A stretch of 64,000 nt of DNA from an uncultured Muribaculaceae bacterium (GCA_934661195.1 CAKUJD010000005.1:62001-126000), one strand, 5' to 3'; positions 7,212-16,175 are shown, numbered from the stretch's first letter. A program made the numbers and translations. Notes: generated by a model from the letters alone, not told the origin.

Positions 7212-8624
7212 ATGTTTCAACAAATCATTACCCTCAAGTGCAGAGTGAAGAACACCATCGGCTGGATTAAGCGCAACCGAGCCCTGCTCATTCTGCTCGT
7301 AATCATCCTCATTATGCTGGTGCTGGCCGCCTGCAGCCACGGCGACACCATGCTGGCCGCGACCATGGTGGCCGGAGTGGCCGGTGGCAAGCATGTGGTG
7401 GGTGGCCCGCTCACCACCGACCTAGCCTCCAAGGGCAGCCCCGACTTGCTGCTCAACGAAATCGACCGCCAGATAGTGAAAATCCGCCCCATGGCCACGC
7501 CCATCGACCAGCTTTCGCGCTGTGCCGGGGCCAAGCACTCGGGCAGCATGGTGGTGGACTACTACAACGTCGACACCAAGCCCACCCGCACCCGCACCGC
7601 GGCGGCCTACACCGCTCCCACCACCCTTGCGGCCAGCGCAAGCACCAAGGTGGCAATCTCGACTGACAACGACGAAATCTTCGATGCTTCCGACACCATT
7701 CTGGTGCAGGGCGTGCATGGCTACGAGCCCGATGGCGTGACGCCGAGCGACAAGGAACTGATGCTGTATGTGGTGTCGCGCGACGAGACGGGCGGACTGG
7801 TGGTGCAGGCTGTGAACGGCAAAAACATCGACAAGGGTGTTAATTGCGTGCCCTCCATTGCCAAGGGTTGCACCCTGATTAGGATGGGCCGCGCGGCCAG
7901 CGAGCTCGATGTGATGTCGCCGCAGTTCGAGGCTCTGCCCACCAAGGCGCAGAACTATTGCCAGATATTCAAGATGCAAATTGAGCAGAGCACCCTCATG
8001 CGCATGGCCAACAAGGAGGTGCAGTGGAACATGAGCGACCAGGAGGAGGCCGCCATCTACGACATGCGCCTGGGCATGGAAAAGAGTTTCCTCTTTGGCG
8101 TGAAGCGCTCGCTGTGGGACAACGTGCGCAAGCAGACGCTGCTGTTCACGGGCGGCATCTGGTATCAGGCCGGCAAGACGTGGAACTACGACGACTCGTC
8201 GCTCACTCAAGACAGCATCATCGACATGATGCGCGAGGCCTTCACTGGCAATGCCGGCAGCAAGCGCAAAATTCTCATCGGCGGCTCGGGTCTCATTGGC
8301 CGGCTCAACAAGCTCGACTACAGCAAGGTGATCACCTCGCGCGACACCGTGAGCAAGTGGGGCATCGACTTCAATGAGCTGCGCTCGAAGTTTGGCACGC
8401 TGTATGTGATGCTGAGCGAGGTGTTCGACGAGTGCGGCATGGCCGACAACGGCATCGTCATCGACCCCGAGTATATGCAGAAGTACAGCCACGTGCCTTT
8501 CAGCACCGAGGCCCTCAACCTCAAGGCCAGCGGAGTGCGCAACGTCGACGCCCTGGTGCTCACCGAGGCCAGCTGCCTGGTGCTGCGCTACCCCAAGGCC
8601 CACATGCGCATCATCATGCAGTAG
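7212..8624 (+). CDS. Orphan phage-type major capsid-like protein (SU10/DUF5309-like) with lipoprotein-like N-terminus
   Basis: This 470-residue protein from about residue 50 onward (VAGGKHVVGGPLTTD, then MATPIDQLSR and SMVVDYYNVDTKP) resembles the major head proteins of Bacteroidetes phages in the SU10/DUF5309 group, which have the HK97 fold. I base this on remembered family patterns, not on a search. The first ~50 residues are unusual for a capsid protein: a basic stretch (CRVKNTIGWIKRNR), a hydrophobic segment (LLILLVIILIMLVLAAC) and a perfect lipobox LAAC. A shorter protein could start at the ATG at 7366, just before VAGVAGGKH. No terminase, portal, tail or integrase gene is nearby, so this is not an ordinary prophage. 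Confidence 0.62.
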   Translation: MFQQIITLKCRVKNTIGWIKRNRALLILLVIILIMLVLAACSHGDTMLAATMVAGVAGGKHVVGGPLTTDLASKGSPDLLLNEIDRQIVKIRPMATPIDQLSRCAGAKHSGSMVVDYYNVDTKPTRTRTAAAYTAPTTLAASASTKVAISTDNDEIFDASDTILVQGVHGYEPDGVTPSDKELMLYVVSRDETGGLVVQAVNGKNIDKGVNCVPSIAKGCTLIRMGRAASELDVMSPQFEALPTKAQNYCQIFKMQIEQSTLMRMANKEVQWNMSDQEEAAIYDMRLGMEKSFLFGVKRSLWDNVRKQTLLFTGGIWYQAGKTWNYDDSSLTQDSIIDMMREAFTGNAGSKRKILIGGSGLIGRLNKLDYSKVITSRDTVSKWGIDFNELRSKFGTLYVMLSEVFDECGMADNGIVIDPEYMQKYSHVPFSTEALNLKASGVRNVDALVLTEASCLVLRYPKAHMRIIMQ

Positions 8625-8666
8625 GCCTCACAGCGGCAGTCTAATCCTGACATCCGGAAAAACTAA

Positions 8667-8709
8667 GCCAGCCCCAAAGCCCTTTCATCAATCGGGCTTT
8701 GAGGCTGGC
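8667..8709. terminator. Bidirectional terminator between convergent genes
   Basis: GCCAGCC and AAAGCCC at 8667-8682 pair with GGGCTTT and GGCTGGC at 8694-8709, with one small internal loop. T-rich sequence follows on both strands (TGTTTATTG on plus, TTAGTTTTT on minus). It serves the capsid-like gene (plus) and the gene at 8740 (minus). Confidence 0.75.
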
Positions 8710-8739
8710 CTGTTTATTGTTGGCACAGGTGTGTGCGCG

Positions 8740-9855
8740 TCACGCCATGTTCTGCTCAATCCACTGCTTGGGTTGCGGGTTGAAGCGAATCTTGTCGGGC
8801 TCGATGGCCAGGCGGTAGATGTCGCCGCGCTTGCCGGCTATTACATACGGGTTCTCGCCGTTGGCCTCGGGCCACTTCACCGTGCGCGCCACAATGCGGT
8901 TGATTTTGCTCAGTGCCTGGTTGCGCAGCTCGCTGCTGCACATATATTGCTCCACCTTTTGCATGGCCTCGGCCCGCGGACAGTCTTTCAGACAGCTGTA
9001 GATGGCGGCCAGCTCGCTGGCGTGGTCCACAAGGTTTTTTAGGCGCACCCCGTCGGGGTGGCGCATGAAAAACATATACAGCATTTTCTGTATGCACGAC
9101 ATTTTTAGCTCCACCTCGTCGTAGTCGGGCAGAATTATCTTGAAGTCGTTGTTCACCACAAGGGGGCTTTCCATTGTGGGTGAGATTACTATTTTTCCCA
9201 TAAGGGCCTTGCGGAGCTTTTCGGTGGGGTCGCTGTGGGTGCGCAAAATATATTCGGTGATGAGGCTGCGCAGTTGGTCTTCGAGCTTTTCATACTCCTC
9301 ATCGATTTCATGCTCCTGAGCCCTCTCTTGAACATCACCCGGTGGCGTGCGATGGCGTCTTTTCCTGGGTGGCGCGCAAGGTAGTGCGCGGTCAAGGCTG
9401 AATTTCATCAATGGTGAGAGCTCAATGTCGTCGTCAGAGCCGTCCCGAAACAGCAAGCCTTCGTCGGCATCGTAGTAGTCGGCTGCGCCGTAGCATTCAT
9501 CCGACACGTCGGCCCAGTTCACATACACCTCTTTGTCGCCGGCCTGGGTGTCGAAAATGTCGGTGGATTGGGCCAGTAGTTCTTCCGACAAACAATCAAC
9601 CGCCTTCCACATGGGACCATGCATGTGGCGCACGCGTATGCTCAGCGTGGCGTCGCGCCCTATGTTCACAAGGTTGAAGCGCTTCGTCTCAACGCTTATG
9701 TCATAGCCTCGTGGCCGCTCATCAACCACAATCTGCGGCTCGGCCTGCCCAAGCAGGGATTCGCTGTGCAGGTTGTTGCGCAACTCGTTGGCTATTTGCT
9801 CTGAGCTAACGCGTATGGTCACCGTTGGATTTAGTGATTCGTTTGTCGTTGTCAT
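8740..9855 (-). CDS. Protein of unknown function paired with a vWA protein
   Basis: This 371-residue cytoplasmic protein has no signal peptide. The N-terminal ~150 residues look beta-rich and hold an acidic patch (DYYDADEGLLFRDGSDDDIE). A basic linker follows (PPRKRRHRTPPG, ~165-178), then a charged helix (EIDEEYEKLEDQLRSLITEYI). From ~225 there is a conserved-looking domain with IILPDYDEVELKM, then LYMFFMRHPDGV and helices up to NPYVIAGKRGDIYRLAI. The last part resembles a C-terminal module I have seen in other Bacteroidetes hypothetical proteins, apparently of unknown role. It follows the vWA gene by 46 bases in the same direction, suggesting a two-gene unit. Confidence 0.72.
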   Translation of the reverse strand: MTTTNESLNPTVTIRVSSEQIANELRNNLHSESLLGQAEPQIVVDERPRGYDISVETKRFNLVNIGRDATLSIRVRHMHGPMWKAVDCLSEELLAQSTDIFDTQAGDKEVYVNWADVSDECYGAADYYDADEGLLFRDGSDDDIELSPLMKFSLDRALPCAPPRKRRHRTPPGDVQERAQEHEIDEEYEKLEDQLRSLITEYILRTHSDPTEKLRKALMGKIVISPTMESPLVVNNDFKIILPDYDEVELKMSCIQKMLYMFFMRHPDGVRLKNLVDHASELAAIYSCLKDCPRAEAMQKVEQYMCSSELRNQALSKINRIVARTVKWPEANGENPYVIAGKRGDIYRLAIEPDKIRFNPQPKQWIEQNMA

Positions 9856-9901
9856 AAAAAAGAACTGTTGTGTTATGTTTTGTTTGAGTTATATGCAGTT
9901 G

Positions 9902-10606
9902 TCATTCTTCAAAGAATCGGCTGCTGCGTGATCTTCTCATTCTTATCTTTTCTTCATCGCTTATCGACTCGTCGCGCATGAATGAAACCTGGTCGTCGGC
10001 CCAGTCGTTGCTGCATTTGCAGAAACGCAAGGTCATGTCTCTCACACCCGACTGCGACTTTTCGAATTCCAGAGCGTTGTCGATCGAGAGACCGTAGGCC
10101 ACGCTCTCCACGTCGTGGTCGGCGCCCATGTAGGCAAACATCCACCCTTCTTTCTTATACGCTTCGATAAGGGATTTTATTGCCTTGTGGCTGAATTCAC
10201 GCGACGAATTTTCGTATCCGTCGGTAATGATGGTCACCTGCACCGTAGTGTTTTTGTCGTCGCCCACCATGTCGTGCAGACGTGTGATGTTGTTGCCAAT
10301 GGCGTCGTAGAGCGGTGTGCAGCAGCAGGGACGGTAGTCCTTCAGTGTCAGCGGCTTGGTCTCTTCCACTGGCACGTTGTTGTAAACCACCTGTAGCGAG
10401 CAGCTGCAGAATGCCACGAGCGTCACCCGCGATTTCTCGTCGGCCTCGTGTGCCTGCTGGCGTGCGCGCATCGAGGCAATGGTCTCGTTCACCGCATCCA
10501 CTGCATACTTGCGTATGCTGCTCATCGACCCGCTGCGGTCAAGAATGATGAGGTTGTAGTTGGTAATCACTTTTTTCCCTGCTGCTGTGTTGCTGTTTTC
10601 ATTCAT
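9902..10606 (-). CDS. vWA domain protein (TerY-like)
   Basis: This 234-residue cytoplasmic von Willebrand factor A domain protein has a complete MIDAS: NLIILDRSGSMSS (DxSxS), the Thr-containing loop in CCCTPLYDAIGN, and the Asp in ITDGYENSS. Such metal-dependent adhesion domains usually scaffold protein complexes. The general form (bare vWA domain, ~200 residues) is like TerY and similar bacterial vWA proteins. Unusual features are the CCCTPLYD cysteine cluster and a basic C-terminus (RMRRSRSSRFFEE). It is first of the pair with the gene at 8740. A -7 box (TAACTTTG on the minus strand, 10683-10690) lies 77 bases upstream. Confidence 0.88.
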   Translation of the reverse strand: MNENSNTAAGKKVITNYNLIILDRSGSMSSIRKYAVDAVNETIASMRARQQAHEADEKSRVTLVAFCSCSLQVVYNNVPVEETKPLTLKDYRPCCCTPLYDAIGNNITRLHDMVGDDKNTTVQVTIITDGYENSSREFSHKAIKSLIEAYKKEGWMFAYMGADHDVESVAYGLSIDNALEFEKSQSGVRDMTLRFCKCSNDWADDQVSFMRDESISDEEKIRMRRSRSSRFFEE

Positions 10607-10862
10607 TTCAGTTGTGTTTTTTAAATTTAGACTTGAAGTTAACTAAGACTGGTCGTCAATAGTTTTTGTGATGTTCACGGTGCAAAGTTACGCAGTCCAT
10701 CACCCAACGTGCGTTTTTTGCAACCTTGCAAAGGCCTGTGTTTTGGTTTTTATGCAAATAACGTGCCAAAACGGCATAATGTTGTGCAAGGTGAGAATAA
10801 AATATAAAAATTATGTACTAACTTTGTAATAATCATAAATCGAAACGAACATACGCTTGAAA

Positions 10863-12515
10863 ATGAATAAATTATTGCGTCTTACGGCTCTTGCTGCTAT
10901 GGTCACCCTGGGCCTGTGCGCTGCTATGGCCACCGACTACTACGCCCGCCGAATCACCGAAATCATTCCTCAGCCGGCTGTCTGCGACATCGACACTGCC
11001 GCGCATCCCTTCGAACTGTCGCGCACCACAGTGATCTATTATGCCGGAAGCGGGGCCGCGACGAGTGCGCGCTACCTGGCCGACTACACATCGCGCTACT
11101 TGGGCCTTCCCATTACCACAGTGCGGAAATCTCCGATGAAACCGTGCATATCTCTTATCAACCGCAACAATCACGGCACCCCTGGCGGTTACTCGCTCAC
11201 CATCGACCCCTCTCTCGGGGCAGTGGTCGAAGGCAACGACGAGCAGGGCGTGTTCTACGGCGTGCAGACTCTCATTCAGCTGCTGCCCACCCGCGCTGGT
11301 GTGGTGCCCATGCTGCCGGCTGCGAGAATCATCGACTACCCGCGCTTTGCCTATCGCGGAATGCACCTCGATGTGGTGCGCCACTTCTTTCCCGTGGAGT
11401 TTGTGAAGCGCTACATTGACTGGCTCGCGCTGCACAAGATGAACTATTTCCACTGGCACCTCACCGATGACCAGGGCTGGCGCATTGAGCTAAAGAGCCA
11501 CCCCGAGCTCACCGCCAGCGCCTCGCAGCGCACCGGCGAAATCGAGGGCGTGTTCCCAGGCCGCTACCGTCCGCTGCCCTATGGCGGCTACTACACCCAA
11601 GACCAGATAAAAGAGGTGGTGAGCTATGCAGCCAGCCGCTATGTGACTGTGGTGCCCGAAATCGACGTGCCCGGCCACTGCATGGCGGTGCTTGCCGTGC
11701 ACCCTGAGTTCAGCACCACGCCACAGTTGCCAAAATCCACGGCGCAGACATGGGGCATATATAACCGCCAGAACAATGTGCTTGCGCCCACACCCGAGGT
11801 GTTTAAGTTCCTCTCCGATGTGTTCAATGAGGTGTGCGCCCTGTTCCCAGGCCAATACATCCACGCCGGCGGCGACGAGTGCGCCCCGCGGTGGTGGAAG
11901 GAGAGTGAGCAGACTCAGCAGTTCATAAAAAGTCACGGATTAATCGACGAAAACGGGCTTCAACGCTACTTCATGGATTACGTGAAGCGCATAGTCAACT
12001 CCCACGGCAAGACCATGATAGGCTGGAATGGCGGCATTGAGCAGTGCGACAGCACTGGGGCGGTGGTGATGAATTGGCATCATCGCTCGGGCGTGAGCGC
12101 GCAGAAACTCACCCCTGGCCACCGCACCATCATCGCTCCGGGACGCTGGTTTTACTTCGATTACATCGAAGATTCCACGCAGCAAATGGTGATGTCGGGC
12201 CGCCGGCAGCTGCTCACGGTGAAAATGGTGTATGACTTCAACATTGTGCCCGATTCAGCCACCGCCAGCCAGGCGCAGCTCATAATGGGCGCGGAGGGCT
12301 GCATGTGGACCGAGTACGCTCCTGCACCATGGAAGGTGGAGACACTGGTGTTTCCGCGCCTGGCCGCACTGTGCGAGAATGTGTGGAGCCAGCGCCGCGA
12401 CTGGGCCGACTTCAAGCGGAGGCTGGTGCGCCAAAGCGAACGCTACGACCTGTGGGGCATACGATACAATCCCGCCGCGTTCGTGGCTGAGCCCACCGAC
12501 CAGCGCTACCGCTGA
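10863..12515 (+). CDS. Beta-N-acetylhexosaminidase, glycoside hydrolase family 20
   Basis: This 550-residue exported enzyme should remove terminal N-acetylglucosamine or N-acetylgalactosamine from glycans such as mucin or N-glycans. A signal peptide (MNKLLRLTALAAMVTLGLCAAMA) is followed by a GH20b-type domain (~25-150). The TIM barrel has DVVRHFFPVEFVKRYID, MNYFHWHLTDDQGWRIE and the catalytic pair in HAGGDECAPRWW (Asp-Glu, near residue 335), which supports substrate-assisted hydrolysis. Start at the ATG at 10863; a TTG two codons upstream is in frame but not needed. A -7 box (TAACTTTG) at 10819-10826 gives a ~30-base leader. The gene appears monocistronic. Confidence 0.95.
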   Translation: MNKLLRLTALAAMVTLGLCAAMATDYYARRITEIIPQPAVCDIDTAAHPFELSRTTVIYYAGSGAATSARYLADYTSRYLGLPITTVRKSPMKPCISLINRNNHGTPGGYSLTIDPSLGAVVEGNDEQGVFYGVQTLIQLLPTRAGVVPMLPAARIIDYPRFAYRGMHLDVVRHFFPVEFVKRYIDWLALHKMNYFHWHLTDDQGWRIELKSHPELTASASQRTGEIEGVFPGRYRPLPYGGYYTQDQIKEVVSYAASRYVTVVPEIDVPGHCMAVLAVHPEFSTTPQLPKSTAQTWGIYNRQNNVLAPTPEVFKFLSDVFNEVCALFPGQYIHAGGDECAPRWWKESEQTQQFIKSHGLIDENGLQRYFMDYVKRIVNSHGKTMIGWNGGIEQCDSTGAVVMNWHHRSGVSAQKLTPGHRTIIAPGRWFYFDYIEDSTQQMVMSGRRQLLTVKMVYDFNIVPDSATASQAQLIMGAEGCMWTEYAPAPWKVETLVFPRLAALCENVWSQRRDWADFKRRLVRQSERYDLWGIRYNPAAFVAEPTDQRYR

Positions 12516-12628
12516 GCGGCGTGCCACTGCATCTTTTGGGCGGCTATGCAGCGTCAAATAATTAAGTGCTTGGCGGCCGCTTTTGCTTTTTTTAACGCCA
12601 AATCAAATTCCGCCCCGCACTTTATCGA

Positions 12629-12636
12629 TAAATTTG
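12629..12636 (+). promoter_or_regulatory. Possible -7 box of the vWA/tubulin/Hsp70-like operon
   Basis: TAAATTTG matches the Bacteroidetes -7 consensus TAnnTTTG and lies ~38 bases upstream of the first start codon at 12674. No good -33 TTTG is seen at the usual spacing, so this is tentative. Confidence 0.4.
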
Positions 12637-12673
12637 CTATTTATATAGTATGTAACACAATTCGCCAATCAAG

Positions 12674-14134
12674 ATGAAATCGATATTGCGACTTTTCACA
12701 ATTGCTGCTGTGGCTCTGGCTGCACTGCTGTGCGCCACTGCGTGCGGCGGTCGCGGCGGCGAGCTCGACAAGGCCATACGCACGGCCATGATCAGCGGCG
12801 ACACAACCCGCAAGGCTTACGACGGCATTTGCCAACTCATCAAGGACAACCCCGACAAATATGCCGCCTACCTCACCGACGGCGGGCAGATCAAGGTTGA
12901 GGCCCTTGCCAAAAAAGTGACCGAAGTTGGCCACAGCCTGCGTCCGCCCGTCGACTGGGACATTACCCGTTATGGCGCTGCAAGCCTCTCTCTGACGGTG
13001 TATTTCGAGCGCAGCGGCTCGATGGTGCCCTACGACAGCCGCTCGGGCGGCGGCCAGCTGAAGGCGGCGGTCAACGACATCATCAACGCCTTCCCGTCGC
13101 GCTCGGCTGTGAAAATCAACATTGTGAACGACAACATATATCCCTACAGCGGCACCGCCGACTCGTTTCTGCAAGACCGCGACATTTATGCCAGCACGGC
13201 GGGCACGGGCGATGCCAGTCACACCGACTTCAAGCTGATTTTCGACAAGATAATCAGTGCCCAGCCGGCCAACAATGTGAGCATCCTAGTTACCGACATG
13301 ATATATTCGCCGGCCGACACCCGCAACGTGAGTGTGGAAAAGATTTTCAACGAGGAGCGCGGATTGGCTGCCTCGGTGTTCCGCAACCACAACGGCAAGT
13401 CGGTGATTGTCAACCAGCTGATGGGCGACTACGACGGCAAGTACTATCCCTACAATGGCCAGCCGTTTGACTACCGCGGCAAGCGCCCCTTCTACCTGAT
13501 AGTGATTGCCGACGCCTCGACCATCGACCAGATGGCCGCCGACCCAGCATATGCGGCGCTGACACATCCTGCAGCCGCGGTCAACTCCTACCGCTTCAAC
13601 CAAAGCGAAACGCCTGTGGCATTTAAGGTGATTCCCGACTGGAAGGGTAACGCCGGACGCTTCCGCGTGTCGCACGACAACCCGCACCAGCTCACAGGCT
13701 GCACTCCCGACCGCACCACCGGCAAGCTGTGTTTCAGCCTGGCCGCAAACTTGGGCGTGCTGCAGAAGGACGCTGCGTTTTTCGCCAATGCCTCCAACTT
13801 TTCGGTGAGGTCGCTCAATGGCTTCGGCATAGCCGTCAGGCCCATTGAGCAGGCCGACATCAGCGCCAACAACAGCGCCTATCTCGATGGCATGACCCAC
13901 ATAATCACGCTCACGGGCAAAATGAACTCGCCGCAAGACGATGTGGTCATTTACATTCGCAACGACTTCCCGCAGTGGATTACGCTGTCAACCGCCTCCG
14001 ACGACACCAATCCCGCCGCGCCAGGCTTTGCTTCCACCACGTTTGGACTCGAGAGCTTCATGCATGGCATCTACAGCGCGTTTGCCAACGGTCAAGACCG
14101 CTACACTCAAATTGAATTGAAACTGAAAAATTAA
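12674..14134 (+). CDS. vWA-like lipoprotein, first gene of the tubulin-like/Hsp70-like operon
   Basis: This 486-residue predicted lipoprotein has signal MKSILRLFTIAAVALAALLC and lipobox ATAC, so it is lipid-anchored at Cys ~24. A helical part follows (~30-95). A vWA-like domain begins at ~115 with VYFERSGSMVPYD; the first MIDAS residue is Glu instead of the usual Asp. Later elements fit the fold (VSILVTDMIYSPAD, where Asp takes the metal-site position). The C-terminal ~200 residues are beta-rich and unrecognised. It heads an operon of seven genes with gaps of 2 to 34 bases. A surface- or periplasm-facing sensor or scaffold role is inferred. Confidence 0.82.
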   Translation: MKSILRLFTIAAVALAALLCATACGGRGGELDKAIRTAMISGDTTRKAYDGICQLIKDNPDKYAAYLTDGGQIKVEALAKKVTEVGHSLRPPVDWDITRYGAASLSLTVYFERSGSMVPYDSRSGGGQLKAAVNDIINAFPSRSAVKINIVNDNIYPYSGTADSFLQDRDIYASTAGTGDASHTDFKLIFDKIISAQPANNVSILVTDMIYSPADTRNVSVEKIFNEERGLAASVFRNHNGKSVIVNQLMGDYDGKYYPYNGQPFDYRGKRPFYLIVIADASTIDQMAADPAYAALTHPAAAVNSYRFNQSETPVAFKVIPDWKGNAGRFRVSHDNPHQLTGCTPDRTTGKLCFSLAANLGVLQKDAAFFANASNFSVRSLNGFGIAVRPIEQADISANNSAYLDGMTHIITLTGKMNSPQDDVVIYIRNDFPQWITLSTASDDTNPAAPGFASTTFGLESFMHGIYSAFANGQDRYTQIELKLKN

Positions 14135-14147
14135 TCGGCACATATAT

Positions 14148-14597
14148 ATGCAAAAGGACACTATCTATCTCATCGTAGGCATCGTGGTTACGGTGCTGTT
14201 TTGGCTGCTGCGCGTGCAGCTGCTCGAACTCGTTTACAACGCCCCCGGCTATAGCGACAACATGTATAACCTGGGCATCTACGACACCGTGGCCATGGTG
14301 ATCACTGCTTTGGCGTGGGTGGGCGCGGGAATCTACTATTATGTGATCAACTCGGTGCGTTTCGACCGCTGGTGGCACTGGCTGGCCATGCTGGCCGTGG
14401 TGGCTGTGCTCACCCCCGTGGTGTGCTACAGCGTCAACGTGAGCGTGTTCAGCGACAATGGCGGCATCAGCTATCCCGCCGAGACGGCCGCATTTCAAAC
14501 GGCCACCGTGCTCTACTCTGTGCTGATGTTTGTGGTGGCGTCGTTCTCCATCCGCTGGTGGAGCAGCAACTGCCGCCACACCCCCATACCGCAATAA
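14148..14597 (+). CDS. Four-helix inner-membrane protein of the tubulin-like/Hsp70-like operon
   Basis: This 149-residue protein has four evident membrane segments: IYLIVGIVVTVLFWLLRVQLL (~5-25), a second around VAMVITALAWVGAGIYYYVI, a third around WLAMLAVVAVLTPVVCYSV, and a fourth around ATVLYSVLMFVVASFSI. There is no signal peptide or known motif. It begins 13 bases after the lipoprotein gene and ends 29 bases before the tubulin-like gene, so it is part of the same transcript. It may be the membrane anchor of the complex; that is inference. Confidence 0.8.
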   Translation: MQKDTIYLIVGIVVTVLFWLLRVQLLELVYNAPGYSDNMYNLGIYDTVAMVITALAWVGAGIYYYVINSVRFDRWWHWLAMLAVVAVLTPVVCYSVNVSVFSDNGGISYPAETAAFQTATVLYSVLMFVVASFSIRWWSSNCRHTPIPQ

Positions 14598-14626
14598 CCT
14601 CCATTAAAACAAATCCACAGAAAGCA

Positions 14627-16159
14627 ATGAGACTATTCATATTCGCAATAGGCGGCACCGGATCGCGGGTGCTCAAGTCGCTGCTGATGCTGTCGGCGGC
14701 GGGTGTGCGCCCTGTCGGCCCCGACGGCAAACCGGTGCCCAACCTCGAGCTGGTGCCCATCATCATCGACCCGCACAAGAGCAACGCCGACCTCAAACGC
14801 ACCGAGACTCTGCTGAGTGCCTACCGCATGCTGCGCCGCCAAATCCATGGCGACGAGGTGAACGCCAGCGGCTTCTTTGCCACTAAAATCTCCACCTTGC
14901 GCGACATAATGCAAGGTTCGCCCGTGGAGCTTGACGACTCGTTTATATTCAACATGGCCGCCGTGGGCAGCAAAAAGTTCCGCGACTTCATTGGCTACGA
15001 CACCATGAATGAGCCTAACCAGGCGCTCACCTCGCTGCTTTTTGCCGACTATCAGCTCGAAAACAAGATGAGCATCGGCTTTGTGGGCTCGCCCAACATA
15101 GGCAGTGTGGCGCTCAACGGCATCAAGGACAGCAACGAGTTTAAGGCGTTCACCAGCGTGTTTGCCGATGGCGACCGCATATTCTTCATCAGCTCGATAT
15201 TCGGTGGCACGGGAGCCGCCGGCTTCCCGATATTGGTGAAAAACATACGCCAGGCTGCCGGATCCGACATCAAAAACCGCGCCTTCCTGCAGACGGCCCC
15301 AATAGGCGGCCTCACCATGCTGCCATATTTCAGCCTTATGCAGAGCGACGACGGCAGCGACCGCCGCATTGCCAGCAGCGACTTTATTGTGAAAACCCAG
15401 TCGGCGCTGGAATACTACAACCAGACCATCACGGGCAACAGCGGCCATCAAGTGAACGCCATCTACTATCTTGGCGACCACGGCCACGATGCCCCCTACA
15501 AGTATGACCCGGGCGACAAGCAAGACCAGCACGATCCGGCCCATCTGGTGGAGCTGGTGGGTGCGCTCGCCCCGCTCAATTTCGCCGGCCTGCCCACCGA
15601 CCAACTCGTTGACCCCGTCACCCGCTCGCCGCTGCCCACCAAGGCGTTTGAATACGGTCTCGACGTTGACACCGACGACATCAGTTTTGCCTCGCTGGGC
15701 AAGCAGACGCGCGACCTGGTGTATGAGAGCATGGTGAAGTTCCACTTGCTGTTCATATTCCTGCGCACAGGCTTCAGCGGAATGATAGGGCAGGGCTTCA
15801 CCGAAGATGCGCCGAAAATTACGCGCGACTTCACTGCCACACAGTTCTACCGCACTCTCACCGACTCGTTCTTTGGTGGCTACACCGAGTGGCTGAGCGA
15901 ACTTAAGTTCAACCGCCGCCACGTGGAGCCGTTCTGCAGCGGCGTGTTCGACATGACCAGCGCCATCAAGGGTGTGCACACCCGCAAGGGGTTCTTTGGA
16001 GCCAAAACGGTGAACTGCGACACTTTTAAAAGCGAGATGAACAAACTGAGCCGCGACAACCACGACTACACGGGCCGCACGCTGGAGTTCAAACTAATGG
16101 ATCTGTTTAACAAAGCCGCCGCCAAGATAATTGCCGAGCGGTACGACAACATCAACTAA
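14627..16159 (+). CDS. Tubulin/FtsZ-superfamily-like GTPase (Tubulin_2 type)
   Basis: This 510-residue cytoplasmic protein opens with RLFIFAIGGTGSRVLKSL, the first glycine loop of the tubulin/FtsZ Rossmann fold. At ~192-200 it has FGGTGAAGF, the equivalent of the GGGTGTG nucleotide signature; ELVPIIIDPHKSNADL lies between. These features fit the divergent Tubulin_2/FtsZ-like families, which Makarova and Koonin described as part of a vWA-containing membrane-remodelling system. I chose the ATG at 14627, which directly starts the fold; a longer in-frame extension would overlap the membrane protein gene. It is followed after 16 bases by the Hsp70-like gene. GTP binding is inferred; polymerisation is unknown. 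Confidence 0.75.
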   Translation: MRLFIFAIGGTGSRVLKSLLMLSAAGVRPVGPDGKPVPNLELVPIIIDPHKSNADLKRTETLLSAYRMLRRQIHGDEVNASGFFATKISTLRDIMQGSPVELDDSFIFNMAAVGSKKFRDFIGYDTMNEPNQALTSLLFADYQLENKMSIGFVGSPNIGSVALNGIKDSNEFKAFTSVFADGDRIFFISSIFGGTGAAGFPILVKNIRQAAGSDIKNRAFLQTAPIGGLTMLPYFSLMQSDDGSDRRIASSDFIVKTQSALEYYNQTITGNSGHQVNAIYYLGDHGHDAPYKYDPGDKQDQHDPAHLVELVGALAPLNFAGLPTDQLVDPVTRSPLPTKAFEYGLDVDTDDISFASLGKQTRDLVYESMVKFHLLFIFLRTGFSGMIGQGFTEDAPKITRDFTATQFYRTLTDSFFGGYTEWLSELKFNRRHVEPFCSGVFDMTSAIKGVHTRKGFFGAKTVNCDTFKSEMNKLSRDNHDYTGRTLEFKLMDLFNKAAAKIIAERYDNIN

Positions 16160-16175
16160 TCACCATACTTCTGCA

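Noticed and set aside
6775..8624. An intact prophage around the capsid-like gene
   Set aside because: No other phage gene, attachment site or integrase is seen within the window; neighbours are chromosomal-type genes.
12674..14134. Assigning the operon to the tellurite-resistance (Ter) system
   Set aside because: vWA and zinc-ribbon proteins are shared, but TerC, TerD and TerB-type genes are not seen.
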